A stretch of 64,000 bases of DNA from the NCBI GenBank assembly GCA_029060025.1, contig JAIDUV010000027.1, forward strand, positions 1 to 64,000, in the 5' to 3' direction. This DNA is from Clostridia bacterium. GTDB lineage: Bacteria; Bacillota; Clostridia; Christensenellales; UBA3700. The translations under genes and the position numbers were made by a program. Shown here one piece after another: positions 16,401 through 24,618 of this stretch (positions within the stretch are counted from its first letter, which is position 1; each line of letters opens with the position of its first letter). The notes beneath the pieces were generated by a model that did no database searches, was not told the DNA's origin, and worked only from the letters and a program-made list of their open reading frames with translations.

Positions 16401-18108
16401 GCAAGCCTTCCAACTTGACCAAAATCAACAACTCTATTATCTCATAGGTTGGAAGTTGAGTGAAAATTCAAGCGTAATGCAATTTGCGACAGGAAAGGCA
16501 TTGTCTGACCTTACGCCGGGCTACGGAAGCGAATTTAACCACGATTCCAACGGTGATGGAAAATTTGACAGTACTTTTATCCGTTTGAACGCAGCGGTGG
16601 AATACGTAGATTATACTATAAGAATAAACTCCACAAGTTACCGCGTGCCTCAAGATGGCTATAATATCGGCGCTTTGGGAAGTTATGGATATACAGAATC
16701 CAATTATTACGGACACAACGTCTTGCTTACGACGCCTAAAAAAGACAAACTCTTCAGTTTTGGCGGAGTAATCAACGTCAGTGACTTGACGTCATATTGG
16801 ACAAGCGGAAGCCGCTCGGTGACTGTAGATATGTCTCTTGTGGACAATTATATTACTGTTGCTTTGAGTTACAGTCATTCAGGTAGCGGCAATCCAACGT
16901 CTTATATAGGCAATCTAGGAAATATCAGTCTCAAATCGGCATACGTAAGAGCATATAAGTTTGAGTATTGGACATTAGATGGAAACCGTATAGATACTTT
17001 GAATTATGCTAATTTAGGAATAACACAATGCTATAGCGTTGTAGGTGGAGTAACGCTATCTAAAACATTGCGTGGCAACGTAAGCAGAAGTACTATGAAG
17101 CCTACCTCTTTAGTATCATATACAATTTCAGACGAAGTTGTTTATGTAGATTTGTCTAGATTTTCTTTAATGGTAGGTATGACTTTTGATATAAGTTCTA
17201 CTACTAAAGAGGTTACGTTTGCTAATGGAAAATGTAATGATACTAGCATAAATGTTAATTTAAGAAATTCAAAATTAGTGATAAATTTCCAAGGTAGCGT
17301 TTCTATAAATGCAAAAAGTAGTAAATGCGCATTGGATGCATCTAACTGTCCAGATCTTGAATTGTATTCTTATAATTCCGTAACTTTAAGAGGTGGTGAA
17401 GCCTCTATAGGATATGGCGAAGTAGCAATAAAGTGTAAAAATCTTACTTTACTTGGTAACTCATTCAATATATACGGAGGAGATTCATTATCCAGTTCTT
17501 ATAATGGAAGAGCAGGAATATACGGGGTAGGAAATAGCGCTAATAAATTGATATCTGGAGCGAATAGAGTTGCAGTTTACGGAGGTAATGGAGCGAAAAC
17601 AAAACAAAGTGAAGAGCCAAAGAAACCAAATGAATTCGAGCAAGCAGAGCAGGGAGTACACGGTTCAAATGGTGCTGATGGAGCAAATGGTTCAGATGGC
17701 GCTGTTGCAGTTTATTTTCTGGGAAATGTGATCATTAACAGTAGTAGTACGCTCCTTTGTATTGGAGGAGATGGTGGACACGGCGAAAATGGCGCTAATG
17801 GACAGAAAGGCGGAGATGGAAAAGATGGCAAAGTTGGAGTTGTAACTGTTGATCCTGGAAATGGCGGAAACGGCGGAAATGGCGGAAACGGCGGAAATGG
17901 CGGTATGCCTAGCATAATCGGGACGTTGGTTGAGAATGGTAAGTATTCTCCAACCCCAGGAAAAGCAGGAGAGAAAGGATATCTTGGCTATGGTGCACCT
18001 GCTGGTAAGACTAGTTATACTATTTGGGGAAATCCAAGACCAGGAAGCGCGGGTGTTAATGGTTCAAATGGAAAACCAGGTAAGGAAGGAATAAGTGCCG
18101 CGGCATAA
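13450..18108 (+). CDS. Large secreted protein with InlB-like repeats and a collagen-like glycine-rich tail
   Basis: The 1552-residue product begins with a signal peptide (LAAIIVLLAIVLCVVFGV). Around residues 205-250 lies an Ala/Val-rich hydrophobic segment (VGASIVSVAIAVAFPPASAV) that could insert in membranes. The middle has InlB-type units (YYGKIAHLPVPSKDRYNFNGW) and long beta-rich stretches. The last 170 residues are glycine-rich and collagen-like (GNGGNGGNGGNGG and GKDGK or GSNGKPGKEG units) with a 9-base tandem repeat in the DNA. There is no LPXTG sorting signal. Codon use becomes more AT-rich from about 16970, suggesting a differently derived C-terminal part. It is followed by three ABC-FtsX exporters that might act on it or its relatives; that is inference. 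Confidence 0.8.
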   Translation: MYSKRKRVATNLAAIIVLLAIVLCVVFGVTYTAECSEEQISNNAEIATTSNTYEDFSSYTDQVLPDNISKDNIKQYVPVSKFNTNTTTIYNGRNYGFVIFSDTGTNHVLLFKEIYTPHSDGGGYDVSLKVVYQNAFFKSGNNILNASSPYKISLSNVKFNNCLFDSQMSNNIMDGSYDYRADSGVYYIQSRYDNQLSYFNEKEVAKTAIKVGASIVSVAIAVAFPPASAVLAGAKIAFASANLCLSLVNAQGNYWEDTTKCGIALDFPLTREQQINTYGGLRKNVSLDMENGADEYLAKKDEYVTASFRVMNDNNQDYYVYNNISFDICRYTGIEHHNVTTDCSIESVYSVTGTDCNKYGQVTEQDETFEYQSYQKFAPMAKTNLFNFAPSQQGEYNIYVPNGYYLSIDGKVQSDNRITVGSGGCKVGIAPSFGVYIDDNIYARLLPQDFYNGEVGFTNIAIQKDQHLKINESTQVESVAYEVESSSVTTNDVYILDAGDNSEFIDLYITDGNLNVLAKAVKKDGKLYVNYPMKANEVYGVVCVNRTGIAQDLTVEKQGGMTVENYPYSDIAGLYYSYSPRYTQFYNAANAMLYDENMYSYPSENAFLQANETYFLQSQSQGNMSMSLSEQTLFAYLNIGEELTTQNTFNEMFKFTPAVTALYKFADGAYDVYDGDNLVAQGVNQCVLQNDTTYRIVKRQFGGVIKVFLDGDALSAGSNNINAASPYSVFKLNIEERSRLDININNSNSLAIYDSAFNEIQVDHGYLLEVGEYYIIVKDSGAYNITIEEYLQQVDVTFYIDGEVYNDTSGAKYYYGKIAHLPVPSKDRYNFNGWKRNGILITDANGVTHEELLEDEMTLVADWTLRGIIMEINVGNGASKWWDGSEITSQNPGEVYIEGHIIELLINMKSDFVKVSEGKKQGYFLETFEYQKTGTVLDVDYYEFTPVWTLEKYYIEFIPPYPQTYKTTRAVSFGEIISSSVFPAQAFQLDQNQQLYYLIGWKLSENSSVMQFATGKALSDLTPGYGSEFNHDSNGDGKFDSTFIRLNAAVEYVDYTIRINSTSYRVPQDGYNIGALGSYGYTESNYYGHNVLLTTPKKDKLFSFGGVINVSDLTSYWTSGSRSVTVDMSLVDNYITVALSYSHSGSGNPTSYIGNLGNISLKSAYVRAYKFEYWTLDGNRIDTLNYANLGITQCYSVVGGVTLSKTLRGNVSRSTMKPTSLVSYTISDEVVYVDLSRFSLMVGMTFDISSTTKEVTFANGKCNDTSINVNLRNSKLVINFQGSVSINAKSSKCALDASNCPDLELYSYNSVTLRGGEASIGYGEVAIKCKNLTLLGNSFNIYGGDSLSSSYNGRAGIYGVGNSANKLISGANRVAVYGGNGAKTKQSEEPKKPNEFEQAEQGVHGSNGADGANGSDGAVAVYFLGNVIINSSSTLLCIGGDGGHGENGANGQKGGDGKDGKVGVVTVDPGNGGNGGNGGNGGNGGMPSIIGTLVENGKYSPTPGKAGEKGYLGYGAPAGKTSYTIWGNPRPGSAGVNGSNGKPGKEGISAAA
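17862..17905 (+). repeat. 9-bp tandem repeat encoding Gly-Asn-Gly
   Basis: Repeated GGAAATGGC/GGAAACGGC units encode the collagen-like tract; slippage here could vary the tail length. Confidence 0.7.
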
Positions 18109-18123
18109 AAACAAATAATTATA

Positions 18124-18152
18124 TTGCTAAAGTCAAACAAGTGTGTTATAAT
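18124..18152 (+). promoter_or_regulatory. Candidate promoter of the ABC cluster
   Basis: TTGCTA, 17-base spacer, TATAAT. It would give a leader of about 265 bases containing two hairpins. Confidence 0.5.
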
Positions 18153-18319
18153 GACAGTAACATTATGTTATGTTTGTTTAATTCATAGTAGAGTTGGACT
18201 CCTCTCACAAAAATCCAACTCCTCCACGCGCTACCGTAAGGTGGCGCGTAGAGTATGAAAAATGTCATTGTCAATGTTATCTAGACGTGAACTAAGTGAA
18301 ATGAAAAAAATCTAAATTC

Positions 18320-18400
18320 AATGTCATCTCGACCGAAGTGGAGAGATCTAAACAGATTAAAAAAGAGAATGAGACTTCTCGACTGCACTCCAAATGACAT
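18320..18400. repeat. Interspersed palindromic repeat, paired arms
   Basis: ATGTCATCTCGACCGAAGT at the left and its approximate reverse complement CTGCACTCCAAATGACAT at the right. Related copies lie at about 21500, 24563, 29724 and 39105. Confidence 0.65.
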
Positions 18401-18426
18401 CAAACATTTATTAAAAGGTGGAAATT

Positions 18427-21400
18427 ATGTTAGAATTAAAAAATCTCACAAGGACATATAAGCCAAAGAAAGGAGTGCCTGTGCAGGCGCTTAAGAACGT
18501 GTCTTTGTCTTTTGAAGACAAAGGTATGGTCTTTGTGCTTGGTAAGTCCGGCAGCGGTAAGTCCACGCTTCTTAATCTCATAGGCGGATTGGACTTTGCA
18601 GACAGCGGAGAGATAATCATAGACGGCAAGTCGTCTAAGGACTTTAAAGAGAAAGACTACGATTCATATCGTAATACATATATAGGCTTTGTATTCCAAG
18701 AGTACAATATACTCAATGAATTTACAGTGGGAGAGAATATAACTCTAGCCCTAGAACTTCAAAGCCAAAAGGGAGATACAGGAAGATTAGAGGAGATACT
18801 CAAAGAAGTAGACCTAGAGGGATATGGGGACAGAAAGCCCAATGAGTTGTCCGGCGGACAAAAGCAGAGAGTTGCAATAGCCCGGGCAATAATAAAGAAC
18901 CCAAAGATAGTGATGGCAGACGAGCCAACAGGGGCGTTGGACAGTGAGATAGGCAAGGCAATATTTGATACATTGAAGAGACTGTCTCAAGATAGATTGG
19001 TGATAGTGGTATCACACGACAGAGAGTTTGCGGAGGAATACGGAGACAGGATAATAGAACTTGCCGACGGCGAGGTGATAAGTGACGAGACAAAGGTAAA
19101 AGCGCAAGGAGAAAGAGACGCAGAAACCAATAACCTTGAAAGCGTTGCAGGAGACACCGCGCCGTCGTCGGGATTAAAGAAATCTCGACTGCCATATAAG
19201 CGCGCGCTTGCAATGGGCGCCAAGACGTTGAGCCGCAAGAGACTTAGACTTGCGGTGACAATTTTATTATGTTTTATCAGTTTTGCTGCATTTGGTTTTG
19301 CAGATGTTATTGCTAGTTTCAATGTTTCTAAAACAACCTCACAGGCATTATTAAAGAGCCCTAATAATTATATTTCTATGAGTAGCGCTATTACTTATGA
19401 AGAGGGAAAGGATAAAAGAGACTATAATATTTATGCATCTTCTAATGATTTACAAAAGATAAAAGAGTTGAGTGGGTTGGACTTTCAAGGCGTAATAAGA
19501 AAAGGAAACTATTCGTTGCCTATTTTGGACGAGGAATTGCTTAATGGAAGTAATTCATTAAATTATTACGTAAATAAGTGGGGAGGAGCACTCCCAGCGT
19601 CTCAAGCCCTTTTTGATACTATGGGCTTTAAATTATATGGTAGATTGCCAGAAAATGAAAATGAAGCGTTAATTACTAAATACAATTATGAGCAGTTTGC
19701 ATTGGCAGGAGTAAAAGATTGCCAAGAAATAGAGATATTGCCAGAAGAAATAGACGATATTCAAAGTTTTTTAGATAAGAAAATTTGTCTTAATATGTGC
19801 CTTGGTTTTAATGATAGTTCTTTAGAAGTTTGTCAAATTGTGGGGATAGTGGATACCTTAGCCGATGCAGACGGTACATTTGCCAATATGCAACCTACAA
19901 AAGAGATTTACTATCAAAATATGGCAATTAGCACTTATTTTGGGGAAGGCTATCATTCGCTTAACTTTATTCACCAATCTATTTATGATAAATATATTGA
20001 AGAGAATTCGCTTGTAGATACAACTGGCTTTGGAAGAGGTTTAAGCGTAGGTTTTTCGAATGTTGTTATATGCAATGGGGTTGCAAATCAATATTCACTT
20101 AAATATGTGGATAATATAATATGGTTGGATGGTAAAGGGGAGAGAAAAGAACTTGCTGACAACGAGGTGCTAATAGGCTTTGACAAAGCAAAATATTTAT
20201 GGCCAGCAGGAAGTGATCTGGTTGAGCGCAAAATAAATTGTAGATATAGTAAAACTTTTTTTGATAATCTCATTTCTTTTAACGAAATGAGCCTATATGA
20301 ATTTAGATATTTTGGTAAAAATATAGCGGCATATTGCGAAAAAGCAGAAATGCTTTCTGTAGAAAAATTAGAGAAATATAAACAATATTGCAAAGATAAT
20401 AAATATATTTTTTCATATTATGACTTAAATAATGGCAGGACTGTAAGTATTGACTATAATTCTAATGCAAATAAATTTAGTTTTGATACCGAGCCAAATA
20501 CACTTAGTGAACGTCAATGGAGATTTTCATACGCTTGTTATTTATCGTGTGAATATTCGTTTGAAACTGACGGAAAGAAAATTATAGGTGGATTAAAAAA
20601 CAATATTATAAATGAAGAGTGTGGAAGTGTTATTGCAAAAGAGAATGGTGATAGAATTTTTGTTGAGAATCGCATAGAAAAAGCATTAAATTCTATGGTG
20701 CAAATTGATCCCAAAAACTTTAATATTTATTATAGCGGGTCGGAAACATACAGTATGCCTGATATTAGTTTTGATGAGGATCCTGTAATAGTTGGGTTTT
20801 ATATTCCTAAAGATGGTTTTCCGAGTGATTTTTTGATAAATGATAAGGTATACAAAAATAGTTTTGATTTTGAAGATGAAATATATGAATATTTAATTGC
20901 TCCATTTGTTGACGGTATAAAAAGTAAGGATAGTGCGATCGCTATATCTAATATTCATTTTAATAAAGGTAATAAAAGAGGCTTTGTTGGAAATAATCCA
21001 ATTTATCTTGAATTGAATGTTGTATCAAAGCCATTTAAGTTTATGCAGCCTTTTGTAAGAATTGGTAGTGTAATTTTGGGATTGTTTTCTATTTTGCTTC
21101 TTGGAAATTATATAACATTGTCTGTTTCTTCAAATAAAAAGCAGATTGGTATTTTGCGAGCCGTTGGAGCCAAGAAAAGTGATATATTTGCCATATTTAT
21201 TAACGAGGGGGTAATAATCACTTCAATAGTATTACTGTTGACAGTAATATTGGTGGTAAGTTTAACTTTAGGCTTCAACACGATGTTGCCTGCGGCATTT
21301 GGAATAAATTTGAATGTATTTAATTTTGGAATACGTCAAATCGCATTATTATTACTTGTTGGATTTGCTACTACTGCTGTCGCAAGCGCAATACCGTTGT

Positions 21401-21447
21401 ATAAATTGTCAAAGAAAAAGCCTGTAGATAGTATACAAGACAGATAA
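18427..21447 (+). CDS. ABC exporter, ATPase fused to FtsX-type permease (copy 1)
   Basis: I use the ATG at 18427 (MLELKNLTRTYK), six bases after AAAGGTG; the track's GTG is part of the ribosome site. Residues 1-235 are a LolD/MacB-type ATPase: Walker A GKSGSGKST, signature LSGGQKQRV, Walker B VMADEPTGALD. A linker rich in charged residues leads to one membrane helix near 275, a large external domain of about 550 residues, and three C-terminal helices typical of FtsX (GILRAVGAKKSDIFAIF between the first two). Fusion on one chain and a large ectodomain resemble BceB/MacB-type exporters for peptides or lipoproteins. The permease part is AT-rich and differs strongly from the other two copies. Confidence 0.88.
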   Translation: MLELKNLTRTYKPKKGVPVQALKNVSLSFEDKGMVFVLGKSGSGKSTLLNLIGGLDFADSGEIIIDGKSSKDFKEKDYDSYRNTYIGFVFQEYNILNEFTVGENITLALELQSQKGDTGRLEEILKEVDLEGYGDRKPNELSGGQKQRVAIARAIIKNPKIVMADEPTGALDSEIGKAIFDTLKRLSQDRLVIVVSHDREFAEEYGDRIIELADGEVISDETKVKAQGERDAETNNLESVAGDTAPSSGLKKSRLPYKRALAMGAKTLSRKRLRLAVTILLCFISFAAFGFADVIASFNVSKTTSQALLKSPNNYISMSSAITYEEGKDKRDYNIYASSNDLQKIKELSGLDFQGVIRKGNYSLPILDEELLNGSNSLNYYVNKWGGALPASQALFDTMGFKLYGRLPENENEALITKYNYEQFALAGVKDCQEIEILPEEIDDIQSFLDKKICLNMCLGFNDSSLEVCQIVGIVDTLADADGTFANMQPTKEIYYQNMAISTYFGEGYHSLNFIHQSIYDKYIEENSLVDTTGFGRGLSVGFSNVVICNGVANQYSLKYVDNIIWLDGKGERKELADNEVLIGFDKAKYLWPAGSDLVERKINCRYSKTFFDNLISFNEMSLYEFRYFGKNIAAYCEKAEMLSVEKLEKYKQYCKDNKYIFSYYDLNNGRTVSIDYNSNANKFSFDTEPNTLSERQWRFSYACYLSCEYSFETDGKKIIGGLKNNIINEECGSVIAKENGDRIFVENRIEKALNSMVQIDPKNFNIYYSGSETYSMPDISFDEDPVIVGFYIPKDGFPSDFLINDKVYKNSFDFEDEIYEYLIAPFVDGIKSKDSAIAISNIHFNKGNKRGFVGNNPIYLELNVVSKPFKFMQPFVRIGSVILGLFSILLLGNYITLSVSSNKKQIGILRAVGAKKSDIFAIFINEGVIITSIVLLLTVILVVSLTLGFNTMLPAAFGINLNVFNFGIRQIALLLLVGFATTAVASAIPLYKLSKKKPVDSIQDR

Positions 21448-21496
21448 AACATTATATAATAAAAAAGATAAAGACCTTTCGGCGGCTGTGTTTAAG

Positions 21497-21540
21497 CGCT
21501 GAGCGAAACGAATTGAAGTCGAAGAATCTAAATTTTTAGA
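21497..21540. repeat. Interspersed palindromic repeat, degenerate copy
   Basis: GAGCGAAACGAATTGAAGTC and following bases resemble one arm of the repeat at 18320; lies between ABC copies 1 and 2. Confidence 0.45.
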
Positions 21541-21553
21541 TAAGGTGGAAATT

Positions 21554-24500
21554 ATGTTAGAATTAAAAAATCTCACAAGGACATATAAGCCCAAGAAAGG
21601 AGTGCCTGTGCAGGCGCTTAAGAACGTATCTTTGTCTTTTGAAGACAAAGGTATGGTCTTTGTACTTGGTAAGTCTGGCAGCGGTAAGTCCACGCTTCTA
21701 AACCTCATAGGCGGACTGGACTTTGCAGACAGCGGAGAGATAATTATAGATGGCAAGTCGTCTAAGGACTTTAAGGAGAAAGACTACGATTCATATCGTA
21801 ATACATATATAGGCTTTGTATTCCAAGAGTACAATATACTCAATGAATTTACAGTGGGAGAGAATATAACTCTAGCCCTAGAACTTCAAAGCCAAAAGGG
21901 AGATACAGGAAGATTAGAGGAGATACTCAAAGAAGTAGACCTAGAGGGATATGGGGACAGAAAGCCCAATGAGTTGTCCGGCGGACAAAAGCAGAGAGTT
22001 GCAATAGCCCGGGCAATAATAAAGAACCCAAAGATAGTGATGGCAGACGAGCCAACAGGGGCGTTGGACAGTGAGATAGGCAAGGCAATATTTGATACAT
22101 TGAAGAGACTGTCTCAAGATAGATTGGTGATAGTGGTATCACACGACAGAGAGTTTGCGGAGGAATACGGAGACAGGATAATAGAACTTGCCGACGGCGA
22201 GGTGATAAGTGACGAGACAAAGGTAAAAGCGCAAGGAGAAAGAGACGCAGAAACCAATAACCTTGAAAGCGTTGCAGGAGACACCGCGCCGTCGTCGGGA
22301 TTAAAGAAATCCCGACTGCCATATAAGCGCGCGCTTGCAATGGGCGCAAAGACGTTGAGCCGCAAGAGACTTAGACTTGCGGTGACGATTATATTATGTT
22401 TTTTCAGTTTTTTATCATTTGGACTCGTTGTCACTGCTATGGATTTTTCAAAAGTAGATACCGAAGCCAATGTGTTGAAAAATATGCGTCAAGACGGTCT
22501 TGTAGTAAGATCTGCTTTGACGTATAATGAAATTTACAAAGGCAGTTTGTTTGGAGCATCTTATAATGATCTTCAAAAATTGCGGGAGCAGACGGGTATT
22601 GATTTTCAGGGCGTTGCAAAAGAATTTAATAGAAGAGCCAATTATTCCTATTATAATCGTAGCGCATTAGGAGATGGGGAATATTATTCCAGTGATATAA
22701 CAGGCTCATTGCCTGCCGAACAAGATTTGTTTGATTCTCAATGTTATACGCTTTACGGCAGATTGCCGGAAAATGAAAATGAGTTTGTCATAAGCAAATA
22801 TATCTATGAGAAAATGGCTTTGGCAGGACTTATAATTGACGCCGTGGATACCGGTGAAGATACTATAATACGTCCCGAAGAGATTGCAGATATTCAATCT
22901 TTTTTAGACAAGCAGTTGTATTTGTCATCTCCTCTTACCGGAGAACCGTCATTGGTCGTGGGAGTGGTAGACACCAAGTTTAATTCCGATGGCAGATTTG
23001 ACGTGTTCAAAGAGCCTTACCAAGAAGCAGAATATGACAGAAAGGGTTATAACTTAAAAAGAGAATTTTATGATGCCGTTGCAGAGGGATATCATACGAT
23101 AGCGTTTGTATATCCTCAGGCATATCAAAAGTGGGAAGATAGCGCAAAGGTGCAACTTGAGTTGGATAATGTTACGGAATCTTCAGGAAGATTTTATATA
23201 AATAAAAATGATTTTACAGAGTTTTCGGGAGTTGCAAATGACGAAGTAATTCGCAATATAGATAAAATCTTATGGATAGACGGAAATGGCGAGAGGAGAG
23301 AACTCGCCAACAATGAGATAATCTTAGGCGCAGATATTGCAATCCAAGCGCTTTATCCTTCCAATAAGGCATCTTATAAAGTTTATATTAAAAATTTTAA
23401 AACTTATTTTAATGGAATGGTCTCGCTTGCGCCAGATACTAGTGAATATGATTTAAGAAATGGAGGCGCCGGAGAAGCGGCGTTGTTGGAAGAGGCGGAG
23501 AGCATATCTTTGCAAGAACTTGAGAAGTATAAAGATTACTGCAGAGAAATAAATTATGTATTTGACTATATGTTGTATTTTAGACGTAATGATCAAGATT
23601 TTTATAGAGATTTAGATATCAATACAATGCAAGAGAAGCATTGGCGCTGGTCGTATGCTTGTTATTTAGGAAGAAGAGAGAATAATTATTTTAAAGAGCG
23701 AGTTGGCGGATATTATAACAACGTGACCGGCAGACAGAGCGGAGAGTATATAATCAATATTTTGGGGAACAGATGGTATCTTGATTACAAACTTAGCAAA
23801 GCGCCTGGCACTGCGCAGAGAATGGACGCGGCTGATTATGATATAAGTTATAGTGACGCTTATTATAGATATTTACCTATTGTTGAATTTGTTGACGCGC
23901 CAGTTATAGTTGGGGTGTATTTCTCAGAAGATGACTTTCCGTCTAACTTGGTAATCAATAATAAGATGTATGAAGAGTCGGAGTGTTTAGAAAAATCGAT
24001 ATACAATTATTTTATTTCGCCAAAGATAAATGATAAGTCTAAACTAATCAAGTTGGCTCAGTTGAATTTCGATACTCAACACTTGAGGGGCTTTGAGATT
24101 CAGAATTACGGAGTGGACGCTGCATTTGAATGGGACTTTGCTTTTAACAACGTATTAAAGCCGATTTTTGGAGGTGTTGCCGGAGTCTTGGGAGTATTAT
24201 CAATTTTGCTTATGGGGGGCTATATCACCTCTTCGATAAATGCGCAAAAGAGGCAGATTGGTATGTTGCGCGCTTTGGGCGCAACCAAGAGTGACGTATT
24301 TGCAATATTTGCCAACGAGAGCGCAATCATAGCGGGAATTACGCTTGTACTGTCTGTGATAGGCACGTGGATCACAAGTATTGTATTTAATGCCGTGATT
24401 TCTAATGCGCGTCTAATCACTCTCAATATTCTGAACTTTGGAATACTGCAAGTTGTGTTACTTTCTGTGGTATGTATTGGAGTTGCGGTTTTGGCAAGCG

Positions 24501-24559
24501 CAATACCGTTGTATAAGTTGTCAAAGAAAAAGCCTGTAGACAGTATACAAGACAGATAA
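21554..24559 (+). CDS. ABC exporter, ATPase fused to FtsX-type permease (copy 2)
   Basis: The 1001-residue product starts at the ATG at 21554 with the same AAGGTG site as copy 1. Its ATPase half and linker are protein-identical to copy 1 down to about KTLSRKRLRLAVTI, with only a dozen or so synonymous base differences, mostly in the first 230 bases. The external domain is clearly homologous in plan but diverged (for example ASYNDLQKLREQTGIDFQG), while the last 20 residues (ASAIPLYKLSKKKPVDSI) match copy 1 again, also at DNA level. This pattern points to recent gene conversion of both ends. Expected role is energy-driven export or extraction of a membrane substrate that differs between copies. 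Confidence 0.88.
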   Translation: MLELKNLTRTYKPKKGVPVQALKNVSLSFEDKGMVFVLGKSGSGKSTLLNLIGGLDFADSGEIIIDGKSSKDFKEKDYDSYRNTYIGFVFQEYNILNEFTVGENITLALELQSQKGDTGRLEEILKEVDLEGYGDRKPNELSGGQKQRVAIARAIIKNPKIVMADEPTGALDSEIGKAIFDTLKRLSQDRLVIVVSHDREFAEEYGDRIIELADGEVISDETKVKAQGERDAETNNLESVAGDTAPSSGLKKSRLPYKRALAMGAKTLSRKRLRLAVTIILCFFSFLSFGLVVTAMDFSKVDTEANVLKNMRQDGLVVRSALTYNEIYKGSLFGASYNDLQKLREQTGIDFQGVAKEFNRRANYSYYNRSALGDGEYYSSDITGSLPAEQDLFDSQCYTLYGRLPENENEFVISKYIYEKMALAGLIIDAVDTGEDTIIRPEEIADIQSFLDKQLYLSSPLTGEPSLVVGVVDTKFNSDGRFDVFKEPYQEAEYDRKGYNLKREFYDAVAEGYHTIAFVYPQAYQKWEDSAKVQLELDNVTESSGRFYINKNDFTEFSGVANDEVIRNIDKILWIDGNGERRELANNEIILGADIAIQALYPSNKASYKVYIKNFKTYFNGMVSLAPDTSEYDLRNGGAGEAALLEEAESISLQELEKYKDYCREINYVFDYMLYFRRNDQDFYRDLDINTMQEKHWRWSYACYLGRRENNYFKERVGGYYNNVTGRQSGEYIINILGNRWYLDYKLSKAPGTAQRMDAADYDISYSDAYYRYLPIVEFVDAPVIVGVYFSEDDFPSNLVINNKMYEESECLEKSIYNYFISPKINDKSKLIKLAQLNFDTQHLRGFEIQNYGVDAAFEWDFAFNNVLKPIFGGVAGVLGVLSILLMGGYITSSINAQKRQIGMLRALGATKSDVFAIFANESAIIAGITLVLSVIGTWITSIVFNAVISNARLITLNILNFGILQVVLLSVVCIGVAVLASAIPLYKLSKKKPVDSIQDR

Positions 24560-24562
24560 AAC

Positions 24563-24600
24563 ATTGTCATTTCGACTGCGCTTTAAATGACATCAACATT
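24563..24600. repeat. Interspersed palindromic repeat before ABC copy 3
   Basis: TTGTCATTTCGACTGCGCTT then AAATGACATC. The sequence from AAATGACATC to the ribosome site matches that before copy 1, so the repeat was part of the duplicated unit. Confidence 0.6.
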
Positions 24601-24618
24601 TATTAAAAGGTGAAGATT

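Larger units (their letters stand above)
18109..18426 (+). other. Structured intergenic region before the ABC cluster
   Basis: No gene fits here. It holds a promoter (18124-18152), a hairpin AGTTGGA/TCCAACT (18192-18220), a GC-rich hairpin CGCGCTACC/GGTGGCGCG (about 18227-18247), and an inverted pair of the interspersed palindromic repeat (18320-18400). Confidence 0.5.

Noticed and set aside
17712-17915. Minus-strand ORF with PPFPPFPPF repeats
   Set aside because: It is the mirror of the glycine-rich repeats of the large secreted protein, without a ribosome site.
12016-18108. Prophage or plasmid origin for the regulator and secreted-protein region
   Set aside because: No integrase, replication, capsid or att-like sequence was seen; only AT-rich composition and repeats.
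21409-21756. Minus-strand ORFs repeated at 18411, 21409 and 24603, and the set at 18800, 21927 and 24992
   Set aside because: They recur only because the ABC ATPase halves are duplicated; they are antisense shadows of those genes.
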